Source: Triparma columacea (lineage: Eukaryota; Sar; Bolidophyceae; Parmales; Triparmaceae). Taken from it: a stretch of DNA of 24,232 bases. The DNA is taken from contig BRYA01000476.1 in the NCBI GenBank assembly GCA_030267965.1, forward strand, positions 1 through 24,232, written 5' to 3'. The notes below the pieces were generated by a model. It was given only the letters and a program-made list of their open reading frames with translations. It was not told the DNA's origin and did not search any database. This document shows positions 1-9,962 of the stretch, one piece after another; the first letter of the stretch is position 1, and every line of letters starts with the position of its first letter. The translations under genes were made by a program, and so were the position numbers.

Positions 1-66
1 CCCTAACCCTAACCCTAACCCTAACCCTAACCCTAACCCTAACCCTAACCCTAACCCTAACCCTAA
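1..66. repeat. Telomere repeat array (CCCTAA)11
   Basis: Eleven perfect tandem copies of CCCTAA start at base 1, so the C-rich strand reads inward from the chromosome end and the G-rich TTAGGG strand points outward. The array ends at a partial CCCA at 67-70, directly before the subtelomeric satellite. This marks the left edge of the window as a chromosome end, although the array is so short that assembly has probably trimmed it. Known: TTAGGG-type repeats occur in animals, fungi and many stramenopiles, so the repeat alone does not identify the organism. Confidence 0.97.
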
Positions 67-71
67 CCCAA

Positions 72-413
72 ACTCTCACACTCTTTCCCACTCTCACACT
101 CTTTCCCAATCTCACACTCTTTCCCACTCTCACACTCTTTCCCACTCTCACACTCTTTCCCAATCTCACACTCTTTCCCACTCTCACACTCTTTCCCACT
201 CTCACACTCTTTCCCACTCTCACACTCTTTCCCACTTTCACACTCTTTCCCACTCTCACACTCTTTCCCACTCTCACACTCTTTCCCACTCTCACACTCT
301 TTCCCACTTTCACACTCTTTCCCACTCTCACACTCTTTCCCACTTTCACACTCTTTCCCACTCTCACACTCTTTCCCACTTTACACACCCAACCCACTTT
401 ACACACCCATCCC
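72..413. repeat. 18-bp subtelomeric satellite, 19 units
   Basis: Seventeen head-to-tail copies of ACTCTCACACTCTTTCCC run in strict 18-bp register from 72 to 377. Two diverged units follow in the same register (378-395 and 396-413), with the core changed to ACTTTACACACCCAACCC and a variant ending ATCCC. Point variants are non-random. Units at 108 and 162 begin AATCTC. Units at 234, 306 and 342 begin ACTTTC. This looks like unequal exchange of multi-unit blocks. The array sits 5 bp from the telomere. The strand is almost purine-free apart from A, so the complement is strongly G/A-rich. Confidence 0.95.
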
Positions 414-414
414 A

Positions 415-444
415 ACAAACACAAACACAAACACAAACACAAAT
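415..444. repeat. ACAAAC hexamer array
   Basis: Five tandem hexamers (ACAAAC four times, then ACAAAT) follow the 18-bp satellite directly and mark the change to the more degenerate subtelomere. Confidence 0.85.
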
Positions 445-1116
445 AATCAAGATCCCAATTAAGATACGGCCGGGTTACCCTGTCTCTCCTCTCTACTCTC
501 ATTCCTTATTTCCTCACTCCTCTCCACAACTACACTCACCCTCCTTCCATTCATCTTTTATACACATCTTCTACACTTACACACACCATTTTACCTAATA
601 CCCTCCTCTCTTCTACTCTGTCTTCTTAACTTCTCTCACTTCTCTCCAAAAATATACTCACTTTTCTTTAACTCATCTTCATACACATCTACTACACTTA
701 ACTACACTTACACACATCATTCCACCTTATACCCTCCTCTCCTCTACTCTCTCCCCTTAAATTCTCTATATCCTCTCCACAACTACACCAACCCTCTTTT
801 TATTTCTTCCCTTACACATCTACTAAACTCTCATTATACTCACAAACCACATTAACACTTCCACAATTCTTCAAAACCCCATAATTGTAAACAACTATAA
901 CACTGCCACAACTCTTTAAAACTCCACACACATCTATAACACTTCCTCAATACTCACAAACCACTTTAACACTTTCACAATACATCAACTACACTTCTAT
1001 AATACTCACAAACCACTTTAAAACTCCCACCCCCACACCAAACAACCCTAACACTTACACAAAAGTCACAACAATACTAAATCAAATCAATTTCTCCTAC
1101 AAATGTTGCTGCCCTA
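445..1116. other. Gene-free subtelomeric region
   Basis: No open reading frame of note occurs here. The + strand is very poor in G and made of C/T-rich and A/C-rich runs. Besides the ~125-bp repeat, the 13-mer ACTCACAAACCAC occurs exactly three times, at 838, 952 and 1004, each followed by an (A/T)TTAA-like stretch, so the right part is also built of old repeats. I see no promoter or RNA gene. The region also contains the 3' flank of the minus-strand START/XK-like gene, whose stop codon is at 1117-1119. Confidence 0.7.
478..831. repeat. Three degenerate copies of a ~125-bp subtelomeric repeat
   Basis: Three successive blocks begin with a related CCCT-(g/c)-TCTC..CTACTCT sequence at 478, 601 and 732, giving periods of 123 and 131 bp. 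Each block continues with a (CT)CTCCA-CAACTACAC-like stretch and then ATACACATC(T)-TCTACACTTAC-like sequence. The second copy is longer partly because CTACACTTAA is duplicated internally (about 690-712). The third copy decays after about 831. The copies are diverged, so boundaries are approximate. Confidence 0.7.
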
Positions 1117-4100
1117 TTAGTTCTCCCCATCCTCATCTTCATCATTAACCGGGACAACACTGCTTACTTTAGCCTTCCCACCTCCTACTCCTATAATATC
1201 TCCACTGGCAGCGCCTCCAACACTTGCTCTCCTAATACTTGCTCTCAAAGCACCTGCTATACCACTCTCAGCTTCAGCATCAACACTTGCTCTCCTAACA
1301 CTCTCTCTCCTTCGAGCATCTTCTTCTGCTGGAATGAATTCTACAGGTACTTTAGCCTTCACAACATCAGTAAACCACTCTGGCTTCTCCTCTTCCCATT
1401 TAGTCCAGTTGGACTCAATCCACTTCCTTAACTCGCCATCAATTGAGACCCATTGATGCCTTGAGTTACCAAAGACTTGAATCTTTGTCGCATCATTTTC
1501 TCCTTTAAGGAAAAATGCCATAGAATATTCCTTGCCTTTCTGTGTGCTCCAGAAGGTGTGCAAGTACTTTTTCTCAATGTTAAAAAAGAAGACAGCAAAA
1601 CACAGGGAAGTTATCAGTATGGCATACTTAACAATAGTAGATGATATAACAATTGTCTTCTCATCAACGTGAGGTGAAGCTAAATATATTGACACTGGCA
1701 AGCTTCCAATTGTCAATACAAGACCAAACAACCAATAGGCTCCTCCAACTTCATTAGGATGTCTAAACTGCGCAATTGACGTGAAGTCTGTAATTATCTT
1801 GACAACCACTCTGGAGCTAATACTACTCACAATCTCAACGTTACCCCCAACTGGCAACCAATACCAGAAGTCTCCCCTCAATATCTTAACCAACAAGTAC
1901 AAACCAAGGTCAGCGCCAATGTAGAGAAAGGCCCAACTACCTCCCATCAACCCGAGAAGAACTATTGTTGTACACCTTATTAGAAGCATTCCTGCAGTGA
2001 ACAGCAACATTGACACAAACACTACTGTTCTCTTGCTTGCTTTTGCTGGTATGTACCCATAGAAATCTGGTGCCACTTCTCTCTTAGCAGGGTCTGTGTC
2101 CCAGTCATAATTTATTGTTGCAGAGGCAAAGCCTGTTGTAATTGCTGACACTGCAACAGAAAGCCATGCTGAAGTTCCACTCACTTTGTTGCTGGTTGTT
2201 ATTGCCATAAGTTGGATAATCACTCCAGGGATTGCCTCAGCAAACATCTCCATAACTTTCATATTTGTCATTTCAAGCATTGGGTCCATTGATGCCCCAA
2301 CCTCATGCTTTGCTCCAGTTGTAACCCTGTAAGCATCAACAGCAGGCTTAAACCCAATCAAGATTGGAATCCACTCCTGCATCACCCTCTTCATCCCCAA
2401 CTTGCTATACTGTAGCCAAACAGCAAACATCTGCAACCCAATTGACGCCACTAAACTTGCCAAAGAAGCCTTAAAGTACCCATACTTCTTATCCTTCCAA
2501 AACTTGCTTGTCACATACACATCAGTCAGCAAATCAGTCATGCTTGTGACAGCACCAAAGGTGACCCTTGCCTTCAAGCCAATCTTTGAGTTCTTAAATA
2601 GATTCACAGCAATTGTCTCAATCATTGGCCTAAACCATTTGTACTCTCTCATTACTTCTTGTACTTCAGTGTATTGATGGGCCCACTCATCCACAGCATG
2701 CTTTGCCGTCAGTGTTTGCATTGTGATAACTTTAAGTGCACTTCCAATCTCCAAGCCTCTTGCTTTCTCCAAACTCCCAACTTCTCCTTCATTAGTTGCT
2801 CGTCTCCTCAGCTTATTTCTTATTATAGCGCACAACATTGTTTTGACAAACCTTTTTTGCTTCTCAAGCTCTTTCATTGCCCTGTTTGTTGTGATGAACT
2901 CCTTTACTACCTCATCTTTAATACCTCCAACTTTCATCTCCTTGACCCTTAACATCAACTGATCTCCAAACCTCCTGCCATCCTCTTCATTGGCTTCTGA
3001 GCTCTTCAGCAGATTATCAAAATAGATGGCACCATGCCTACCAACATCAATTCTCCTCTTAGCACTGTTCTTTGCAGCAGCCTTTGTGATCTCCTTTCCC
3101 AGCTCCAGCCTTGTGACAATATTTATCTTGGTCTCTTTTTTACCAACACTGCAGAACCTTACTGCAAAATCTTCTGTTGCTTGAGACTGTAACCCTCTCT
3201 CTTTGATTGCTTCACTCATGATTACAAGAGTGCTCTTATCTGTTCTATACAAACGCATCTTTGAGACAAAATTCACATTGAAGCTTTGCAACGTTGTTTT
3301 GATGCGCTCCTTTGCCTTGACCTCTAACTCAAAGAATTTACCTGCATTTGCAGATTCCCTCACTAAGCCCTTGGTCTGAAGCCTGTCAACATCCCAAAAG
3401 TATGCTGCTGCCTCCTCGAAGCCTATCCTAAAGGTAACTGAGATCATTCCCCAGCTCTTCCCTCCTCCTTCTGCACCAACGGTTGCTCTAATCATGTCAA
3501 ACAGTGGTAAGAGTTTTGTATCGCCCCTCACCTTGAGATCTTTCATCTTCTTGACAATCTCCATCCTCCTTGGCTTGTCAATCTCATTAGTCTTATCAAA
3601 CTTTTGGCGCAATCGTGATGCACCAGTTAGGAACTTTGTACCCAACTTTTCAACGACTGCATAGGATATCGGGCTGTGCAAGTCTACTTGTGATTGCAGT
3701 GTAGCTCTCGTTTGTGGAACACCACCCAAAGGAGGTAAAGATTCAAACATCCAGATTGTGTGAGCAGTGGCAACAACATGGCCAAACTTGATAGGGTGTT
3801 CCTTTGTCAAGTCGTCTATACTCTGGGTATTAATCCATACAACATCTCTGCCGTGCACATTTTCCTTTTTCCATGTGATCTTAGTTCTGAAGTCCCTGTA
3901 AGCAAATCCAGGAATGCCAAGATCTCTTGTGGAAAAGTAGTATAGTGAGTGGTAGTTGATGTTCTTCACAGTCAAGTCAACTACACCATATTTTTTTAGT
4001 GATTTCATTGTACAGCGGCTGTTGATTTCTAAATACTCATGTGCTGCGCATTCATAAACACTCGCATCTACTATTGTCGTTGCTATTGCAACACCATGTG

Positions 4101-6688
4101 AATCTCCAACAATATGGGAGCCTGTCCTCATCTCAACTTTTACATCAGGGCTTTTGAGTTCACGTGACCCAGTTCCTTCCTTGCACTTCTTGTAGAACTC
4201 CTTCGCACTCCTGATTGCCTTTTCCTCCTCTTCTGTATAAGTTTGCTGCTCATTTTTTATGACTTTGGCAAGCAACTCTCGTGTAATCGAGTCCTTTTCG
4301 TCATCAGTTTTTGCAAACTTATTCCTGATGTCAATCATGCTCTTTGCATAGTTAGATGAAAAGCGATTCATGACAAAGTTGGGCACAGAACCCACAGAAC
4401 CCTTGATATCAACCCTGGAAGCAAATGTGATGCGGCACTGAGGGGTTCCCTTATCAGTTGGTAGCGCTTCAAACAGCCATGTTGTTGTTGCAGATGCAAG
4501 AACAGTCCTAGAGCTTAATAATGAGAAGTAGTTATCCAACAGGTTAGTGTCTTTGTACACTGTCCAGCATTTTGTTCCTCCCTTCTCTGTCTGCCAGCAT
4601 CCAATTTGCCTCCACTCCCTGAGTGAAATTCCTTGTCCAAGCTTTCTTCTGTTAAGATAAAGCTGTGAATGCCCATTAAGCTTCTTTGTTTCGATCGCCT
4701 TGTACACTTTCCCAAGCTTGGCCTTTCTCTCGTTTGAATCCTTGATAAATTCATATGCCACACACTCTGCAAGTGAAGCATCAACAACTGTCTCAACCAT
4801 ACCAATCACTAGGCTTTCACTGTCAATGTGCCCAGTTGCCACCTTGCACCTCTCATCTGGACACTTCACATCTTTGAAGGTCTTGCTTGCCTTGCATTTC
4901 ATGTAGAATTCCTTGCCCTCCTCTATTGCCTCCTCCTCCTCATCGGTGTAATGTTGGGGCTCGTTCTTTATAATATTTGCTAGGGCCATGAGTGCCTCTT
5001 TGTCAATCTCGTCGTTGCTCATAATCTTAGGGTGTTCTTTTGACACACCATTCTGGGTAGTGCCTCCGGATGTAGTCAGCCCCTTCTCTCCACTTCCCTG
5101 AGGCTCGACATGCCCGATCTCAATGTCGTCGTCCATGTCGTGTACGATATCCTCTTCTTCGTCGAGCCCCCCGTTGCCGTTATCTTTAGTAACAATTCGC
5201 TCGTTGTCCTCTGAGTCTGTTGAAGAAGAAGCTTTTGTAAGTGCTGCAGTGCCCATCTCTTCTGCAGCAGCCCTGAGCGTATCGTTCTCCTTCATCAACT
5301 TGTCGTTGATATCTTTGAGGTTCTTAATCTCAACGAGGTGTTCGGCGGCGACCCTTACCGCAGATGCCTTGAGTTCGACAATTTCTATCTCTCGAGCATT
5401 GACAAGGTTTGCTAATCTTTCGATTTCCTCCTCCGTCTTTGCAACGTTTACAGAGCTGTCAGGATTCATTGGTACGTTCGAAGCGGCGGTCGTACGGCCG
5501 GAGGACGGCGGCACGGCACTAACATTATTACTGTCCGCAACCAGACTGACAATGGGGTCGCTGGAAATGTCCGAGTTGAAATTTTCATAGCCAGAAATTT
5601 CTGGGGTTTTGGGGAGGGGGGATTTTGGTGAAAAAAGGTGAAAAAGGGCAATAATCTGAAACTCCCTCAGAACGGCTTCCCAGCCCTCCCCGAAACAATC
5701 AGAATACTCTACTCTTCGTCTACACGACTACGCAAACTCACCTCGTCTAGCATTCTCATGAGAGCTTCTAGAGACTGCGAAGGGGGCAACGTTGTTGCAA
5801 AAGTGAGGAAAAAACTACAAAGTTTCAACGCTTCCTCCCGCACAGCTCCCGATATCTCCTACAGTACTAAATTGTGCTCTTTCTTTTCTGCCGCTCAACG
5901 CACAACTCACCTCGTCTGGCGTCATCATGACCATTTTCAGAGTCTGCGGTAATGGCGATTATAGTTTTTGTTTGTCAACATGAAGAGATTTCCAGGCGTG
6001 CTTCTCGTTTCTGTGTAGCATATCAAGCGCCCCACGCGGTTGCCGCAGACGGAACCCATGCGGTCGCCGGAGACGGATCCGATGCGGTCGCCGCAGACGG
6101 AACCCACGCGGTCGCCGGAGATGGATCCCATGCGGTCACCGCAGACCGGTGCGCGCGCGCATGCGCCGCGGCCGCTGCCCGTCGAGCTCGACGATAAGGG
6201 CCAGGCCCTCCGCAAACGGCTCCGCATGTTCCCACGCAGGCTGTGAGAAAAAACTACAAAGTTTCAACGCGTCCTCCCGCAACTCTCCAGCTCTAGCCTA
6301 GAGTATTAAAATGTATTTTTCTTTTCCGGCTATCAACGCACAACTCACCTCGTCCGGCGTCCTCATGACCATTTTCAGAGTCTGGGTAATGGTGATTATG
6401 GTGTTTGTCAGTCAAAATGAAAAGGATTTCCACACGTACTCCAACATATCGTCCTCGCTCCCCTGTAGAATATCAAGGGTCTCCGCCCCTACAACCCCCT
6501 AACACGAACTCACCTCGTCCCGCGTCCCCACGAGGTCTTTCAATTGACAAAGACGGAGTAACTTGCCTCTCATGGCCTAGATCGGGTACTGAATGGCAGT
6601 TATCGGACATCGGGGCGTCAACTTGAAGTGTATGAGTCTCCTCTACACGCTCTTCTTTCACTCCTCGGGATTCACTTTCCGTGTCCAT
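1117..6688 (-). CDS. Multidomain START x3 / XK-related-like membrane protein
   Basis: Predicted 1585-aa membrane protein of unknown function. Proposed exons on the minus strand are 6688-6514, 6381-6349, 5943-5911, 5774-5742 and 5600-1117. All introns are phase 1, with GAG|GTGAGT donors, and they splice without breaking the frame. The last exon alone is open for more than 1460 codons; its first internal ATG is at 5470, which gives a shorter alternative start. Order of domains (full-length numbering): micro-exon repeats 59-91, coiled coil ~145-210, acidic linker ~220-255, two related START-like repeats ~290-525 and ~530-765 that share KNE-Q-YT-EEE and TxWxFEx-LP motifs, a third START/Bet-v1-like module ~780-985, then about seven hydrophobic segments at ~1130-1435. 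The membrane part carries TDLLTDVY and an EMFAEAIPGVIIQL segment resembling XK-related scramblases. The tail has three RRxS motifs (~1522-1552). Inference: lipid binding coupled to membrane lipid handling. Whether exons 1-4 belong to this gene is less certain than the large exon. Confidence 0.75.
5803..6030. repeat. Direct repeat copy A (exon plus intron flanks)
   Basis: This ~228-bp segment matches 6244-6480 along its whole length. Shared landmarks are GAAAAAACTACAAAGTTTCA near the left end, the CAACGCACAACTCACCTCGTC block across the splice donor, CATGACCATTTTCAGAGTCTG over the micro-exon, and ATATCAAG at the right end. It contains the 5911-5943 micro-exon with parts of both flanking introns, so introns and exon were duplicated together. 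Confidence 0.85.
6035..6149. repeat. 24-bp minisatellite, 4.8 copies, alternating subtypes
   Basis: Units start at 6035, 6059, 6083, 6107 and 6131 in exact 24-bp register. Two subtypes alternate: CCGCAGACGGAACC in units 1 and 3, and CCGGAGA(C/T)GGATCC in units 2 and 4. The higher-order period is therefore 48 bp. Since 24 is a multiple of three, several frames on both strands stay open and give 8-residue repeats. In the proposed gene model this lies in intron 2 of the START/XK-like gene. It could instead be an alternative exon, but I see no matching donor next to it. Confidence 0.9.
6149..6176. other. Alternating purine-pyrimidine GC tract
   Basis: 18 bases of strict purine-pyrimidine alternation (GTGCGCGCGCGCATGCGC, 6149-6166) run into GCCGCGGCCGC. 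This is the classic composition for Z-DNA formation and is far more GC-rich than the flanks. It borders the 24-bp minisatellite and lies between the two direct-repeat copies. Confidence 0.7.
6244..6480. repeat. Direct repeat copy B (exon plus intron flanks)
   Basis: Second copy of the segment at 5803-6030, containing the 6349-6381 micro-exon. Here the longer reading upstream of the micro-exon is also open in phase 1, back to a CTACAG at about 6462-6467. In copy A the same extension hits a stop codon, so the 33-nt form is the common denominator. Confidence 0.85.
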
Positions 6689-7401
6689 GTGCTGTTAGCT
6701 CAACTCTCGTGCGGGGGATTTAGAATCTGTGGGGGCATTGGTACGTAAGGTGAGAGTGAGAAAGACTGCTGGTCTGGTCTCATATTTAAGAGATATGTTG
6801 CCCTCGATCACTCAAGCCGGCATTTAGGCGCCTTCTGAGAATCCAACACACCCACACACAACAGGATCTCGCTGCCTAGGGTCTTTTGTGGTCACTTTCT
6901 CTTGATTTACGACTCCTCCTCCCCATCGGCGCCTATATTCATCACTTGATCCGCCCCAACAACCTACCTGCTCAGCACACGTCTTGTAGCCCCACTCCTT
7001 CAAGGGTTTCAACAAGTAACAACGACGACCTCACGGGTGTGTATTTCCACTTATGGACGCAGTTCGCACACAATGTGGGTTAAGTGCTCCCGAAGGTACT
7101 TTTTAAAAGGTTTTAAGCGATCCCCCCGGTAGTCGTCTCTTCGGGTAAAACAGTTATTAAGGGAATCCACACAACAGTTTTGCAAGTCAATTCCGAAGGA
7201 AAAGAGGAAAAATTTGGGTAAGGGTTTCAGGCGTTGGCTGTATTTTCCTGACCCCCGATCCAGGAGCACCATGAACGGCGCCATAATTGAGGAGTGCGTT
7301 GAAAGCCAAACTAAACCATTTCTCAATCCGTTCGTACGTTTGCTAAACGACCCCAAGGGTCTGAAGAAAAATAAAATAATCCCCGTGTATTATTTGCTAT
7401 T
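6689..7401. other. Intergenic, no gene recognised
   Basis: About 710 bp between the proposed first exon of the START/XK-like gene and the end of the SulP gene. Open frames here are short, on both strands, and show no recognisable family or composition typical of the neighbouring genes. The left part should hold the promoter of the START/XK-like gene. The only TATA-like stretch is weak (CTTAAATATG read on the minus strand, 6781-6790). The right part should hold the 3' end of the SulP transcript. No RNA gene is visible. Confidence 0.55.
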
Positions 7402-9580
7402 TCAAACTGCGCTCTCGTTAATCTTGAGCGGAACAATTTCCATCCCATCTGATGATACAGCTCCGAGCAAAGGGGAGTCCGTTGCTGCAGCAGCGGCCTT
7501 ATTTTTTGCCGTTTCCACGAACTTCTTCGCGTACTGCAGGGCCGACCTCATGTCAAGAAAGAATTTTTTGGAGTCGATGGTATCGTAAAGCCCGCTGGCG
7601 TCGATGAGGGTCCTCATGTCCCTCCCCCTCCAGTTGGCAAAATTTAATTCAACGTTCATGGCAGTGTACCTTGATTGCAGCCTCTCAAGCATCTTGATGC
7701 AGGTGATGTCGATTCCTGTAACGCTTGAGCAGTCGATAACGACCACATGAAGGTTCTTCCATTGGCTCCTGACCTCCATTTTCTTGATCTTCGCCTCGAA
7801 GTGGTCCTTGTTGGCAAAGTGTAGGGGGGCCGTGAACTCAAAGATCTTGACCCCCTCGATCTCTTGGGCATCAGGGAACTGCTTAATGTCGACGCAAAAA
7901 TCAGACGTCCCCTTGAGGACCCCGAGCACCCTTGCGGCGGGTCTGGCCTGGTATTTGATCAGGAGAAGCATGGACATGACAATGCTGATGACGATACCCC
8001 CGGTCACCCCAAGTAGGGAGGTGAAGACAAAGGCGATGCACCACAGCGTAAAATCGACCTTAGACACCGTGAAGAGGCGCTTTGCTGTCTGGAACGTGAT
8101 CATGTTCTTGAGGGCTGCAAAGATGATGGACGCCATGATGGCTCTCGGCATGTGGTAGAGGAGAGGGGTGGCAAAGAGGAGCACAATGACAATCATAAGG
8201 GTGGAGAAGAAGTTATGGAGGGCGGTTCCGTCTGGGCCGCTGATCTCCCCGACGAGGGCCGAGCGAGAAAAGGAGCCAGAGGGCAAATAGGAGCCCGTGA
8301 CACCTCCGACGAGGGCGCAAATGGCGTTCGCAATGAACTCCTGGTCTGCGTCGATCTCGTAGCCGTAGTTGTTCCCCAGGGCCTTGGTGACATTGACTGT
8401 GAGGATGTAGGTTATTATAGAGCAGACTAGGGCGGGCTGGATGAGAACGCCAACGTCGTCGAAGCTGGGAAGCTTGGGGGCGTAAAGTCCCTCGGGAATG
8501 TCTTTAACCTTGGGCACGTCGACCCCGCTCAGGGCGACAATCAGGGTGCTAACGACAAGGACGACTAGCTGCTCGGGGATTGGCACCGCGAGCTTCTTCT
8601 TGTACTTCTTGTTGACCTGTGGGGCGAGGAAAGAAGTGGCGTAGATTAGAATGCAAATGGGTTAAGGGTTAGGGTAGATGTATTCGGTGTAAATTTCGTC
8701 GTTGCTCCTCCTCGTAGCTTGCACTCGTCCACGCGCCTCTGCACATGCTCACCTCTTTGAGACCCATGATGGTACCGTAGCTCAACACGAAAAATGCAAA
8801 GGCGGCCCAGTTGATGTTGCCGAGGTTGTCAAATATTGAGACCCAGATTTCCCAAATCTGCCCTCTCACAGTGGTGATTCCGAGAGCGTGTTTCATGTTC
8901 GAGGTTATGATGATGACGGAGGCCCCTGTGGTGAAACCAGCGAGGACGGGGTCGGGAACGAAGGAGACAATGATGCTGAAGCGGAGCATCCAGAAGATGA
9001 GGTAAAAAAGACCGCAGAGAAGGCACAAAACGAGAGTGGCGTTGAGAATCCTCTCACAGTCGGCCGAATCGACGTTGTCCGAGCAGTCAGTTTCTGTCGA
9101 GATCGCCGCTGTGACGGAGTCGGCAACAAGGATACTTATGGGAGCATTTGTGCCGAGGGAGAGATGGGCGGCAGTCCCGAAAAACATGTAGATCAACGGC
9201 GGGAACAGGGAGCTATAGAGGCCATACTCGACGGGCATCCCTGCGAGCATCCCGTAAGCCATACCCTGGGGGATCACCATGAAGCTAATCACCATCCCTG
9301 CAATGATGTCCACGCGCAAGCTCTTGCTGCGATCGTAGTGGCGGAGCCAGTGCAGACTCGGCATGCTCGCCTTAAGCTTCTCCTTAAAAGGCACCTCTGG
9401 GGGGAGCACGGGCCCCTTCGACATCCCCATTGTATTTTTGCCGTCAAGGTCCACACTTCCACGGGTGCTGAATTCACTGTGGGCGTTTGAACGCTTGCTT
9501 AGGTGCTGTGGGGTAGTCTGTGTATACAGAACCTGAAGTTCTGCGTCCGTTTGGGGCGCAGCATTTTTCCTTTCCTTCAT
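7402..9580 (-). CDS. SulP/SLC26-family anion transporter with STAS domain
   Basis: Predicted 680-aa plasma- or organelle-membrane transporter for sulfate or related anions. Exon 1 is 9580-8753 and exon 2 is 8616-7402; the 136-nt intron has GAG|GTGAGC and CCCCACAG|G ends and joins in phase 0. The open frame extends further upstream, but the first ATG is at 9578-9580, so translation most likely starts there. A ~75-residue cytosolic N-terminus precedes the SulP core, whose first helix contains PQGMAYGMLAG (~104-114), followed by GLYSSLFPPLIY and further hydrophobic helices. GSYLPSGSFSRSALVGEISG (~384-403) is the conserved mid-core motif. The STAS domain spans ~506-640, with the IDCSSVTGIDITCIKML core at ~570-586. 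Length is normal for eukaryotic SulP proteins. Exact substrate (sulfate, bicarbonate, chloride) cannot be told from sequence. It is transcribed away from the + strand zinc-finger/F-box gene. Confidence 0.93.
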
Positions 9581-9962
9581 TATATCCTTGAACCACGAAT
9601 TTGATGGTGTGGAAAATAGCTCGATGAACAAGAGAGTTTGGGCAAGATAATGCGCGGGGGGGGTATCTCCGGGCTAATGTGGTTTCAGAATCGCGAGAAC
9701 GACTTTATACTTCCAAGTCCAAACAATATCCTGTACTTTAAACTTAATTACCCATTCTCCCGAACATTCCGGAACTCCTCCCCGCAATAAATAAAGGTTT
9801 TTACAAGGACATTTTCTACCCGCGAACAACCTGCCCTTGGTTATCTCTATACTACAGTTTATCGCTATCGGGCCCGGCTTCTCTCCTACGGGCGGATTTG
9901 TTGTTGTTTTGCACTCTTCGGTGTTGCTGACTGTGGAGACACATTGATTGCTTCATAAAAAA
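9581..9962. promoter_or_regulatory. Divergent promoter region with heat-shock-element-like motif
   Basis: 382 bp separate the start codons of the SulP gene (-) and the zinc-finger/F-box gene (+), so both promoters should lie here. At 9762-9774 there is GAACATTCCGGAA, a perfect GAAnnTTCnnGAA three-box arrangement as bound by heat-shock factor. An AT-rich CAATAAATAAAGG at about 9784-9796 is a possible TATA-like element for the + gene. A G8 run lies at about 9657-9664. Site function is inferred only. Confidence 0.45.

Larger units (their letters stand above)
5742..6381 (-). repeat. Three 33-nt duplicated micro-exons
   Basis: Three segments of exactly 33 nt, at 6349-6381, 5911-5943 and 5742-5774, are each preceded on the minus strand by (C/G)CAG and followed by GTGAGT. 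Read in phase 1 they encode DSENGHEDAGR, DSENGHDDARR and VSRSSHENARR. The end of exon 1 (donor at 6513) encodes a related IERPRGDAGR, so the motif is present four times in the predicted protein. Because 33 is a multiple of three and both ends are phase 1, each unit can be gained, lost or skipped without a frame change. Confidence 0.65.

Noticed and set aside
5952..6246. Plus- and minus-strand frames with 8-residue repeats (for example AVAADGTH)
   Set aside because: They are produced by the 24-bp minisatellite, whose period is a multiple of three. No start, splice or neighbour supports them as a gene.
7214..7588. 124-codon plus-strand frame
   Set aside because: It overlaps the end of the SulP coding exon on the other strand, lacks a recognisable domain, and its start is not an obvious eukaryotic one.
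8659..8677. Telomere-like GGGTTAAGGGTTAGGGTAG in the SulP intron
   Set aside because: Only about two imperfect units, without flanking repeats, so too little to call an interstitial telomere.
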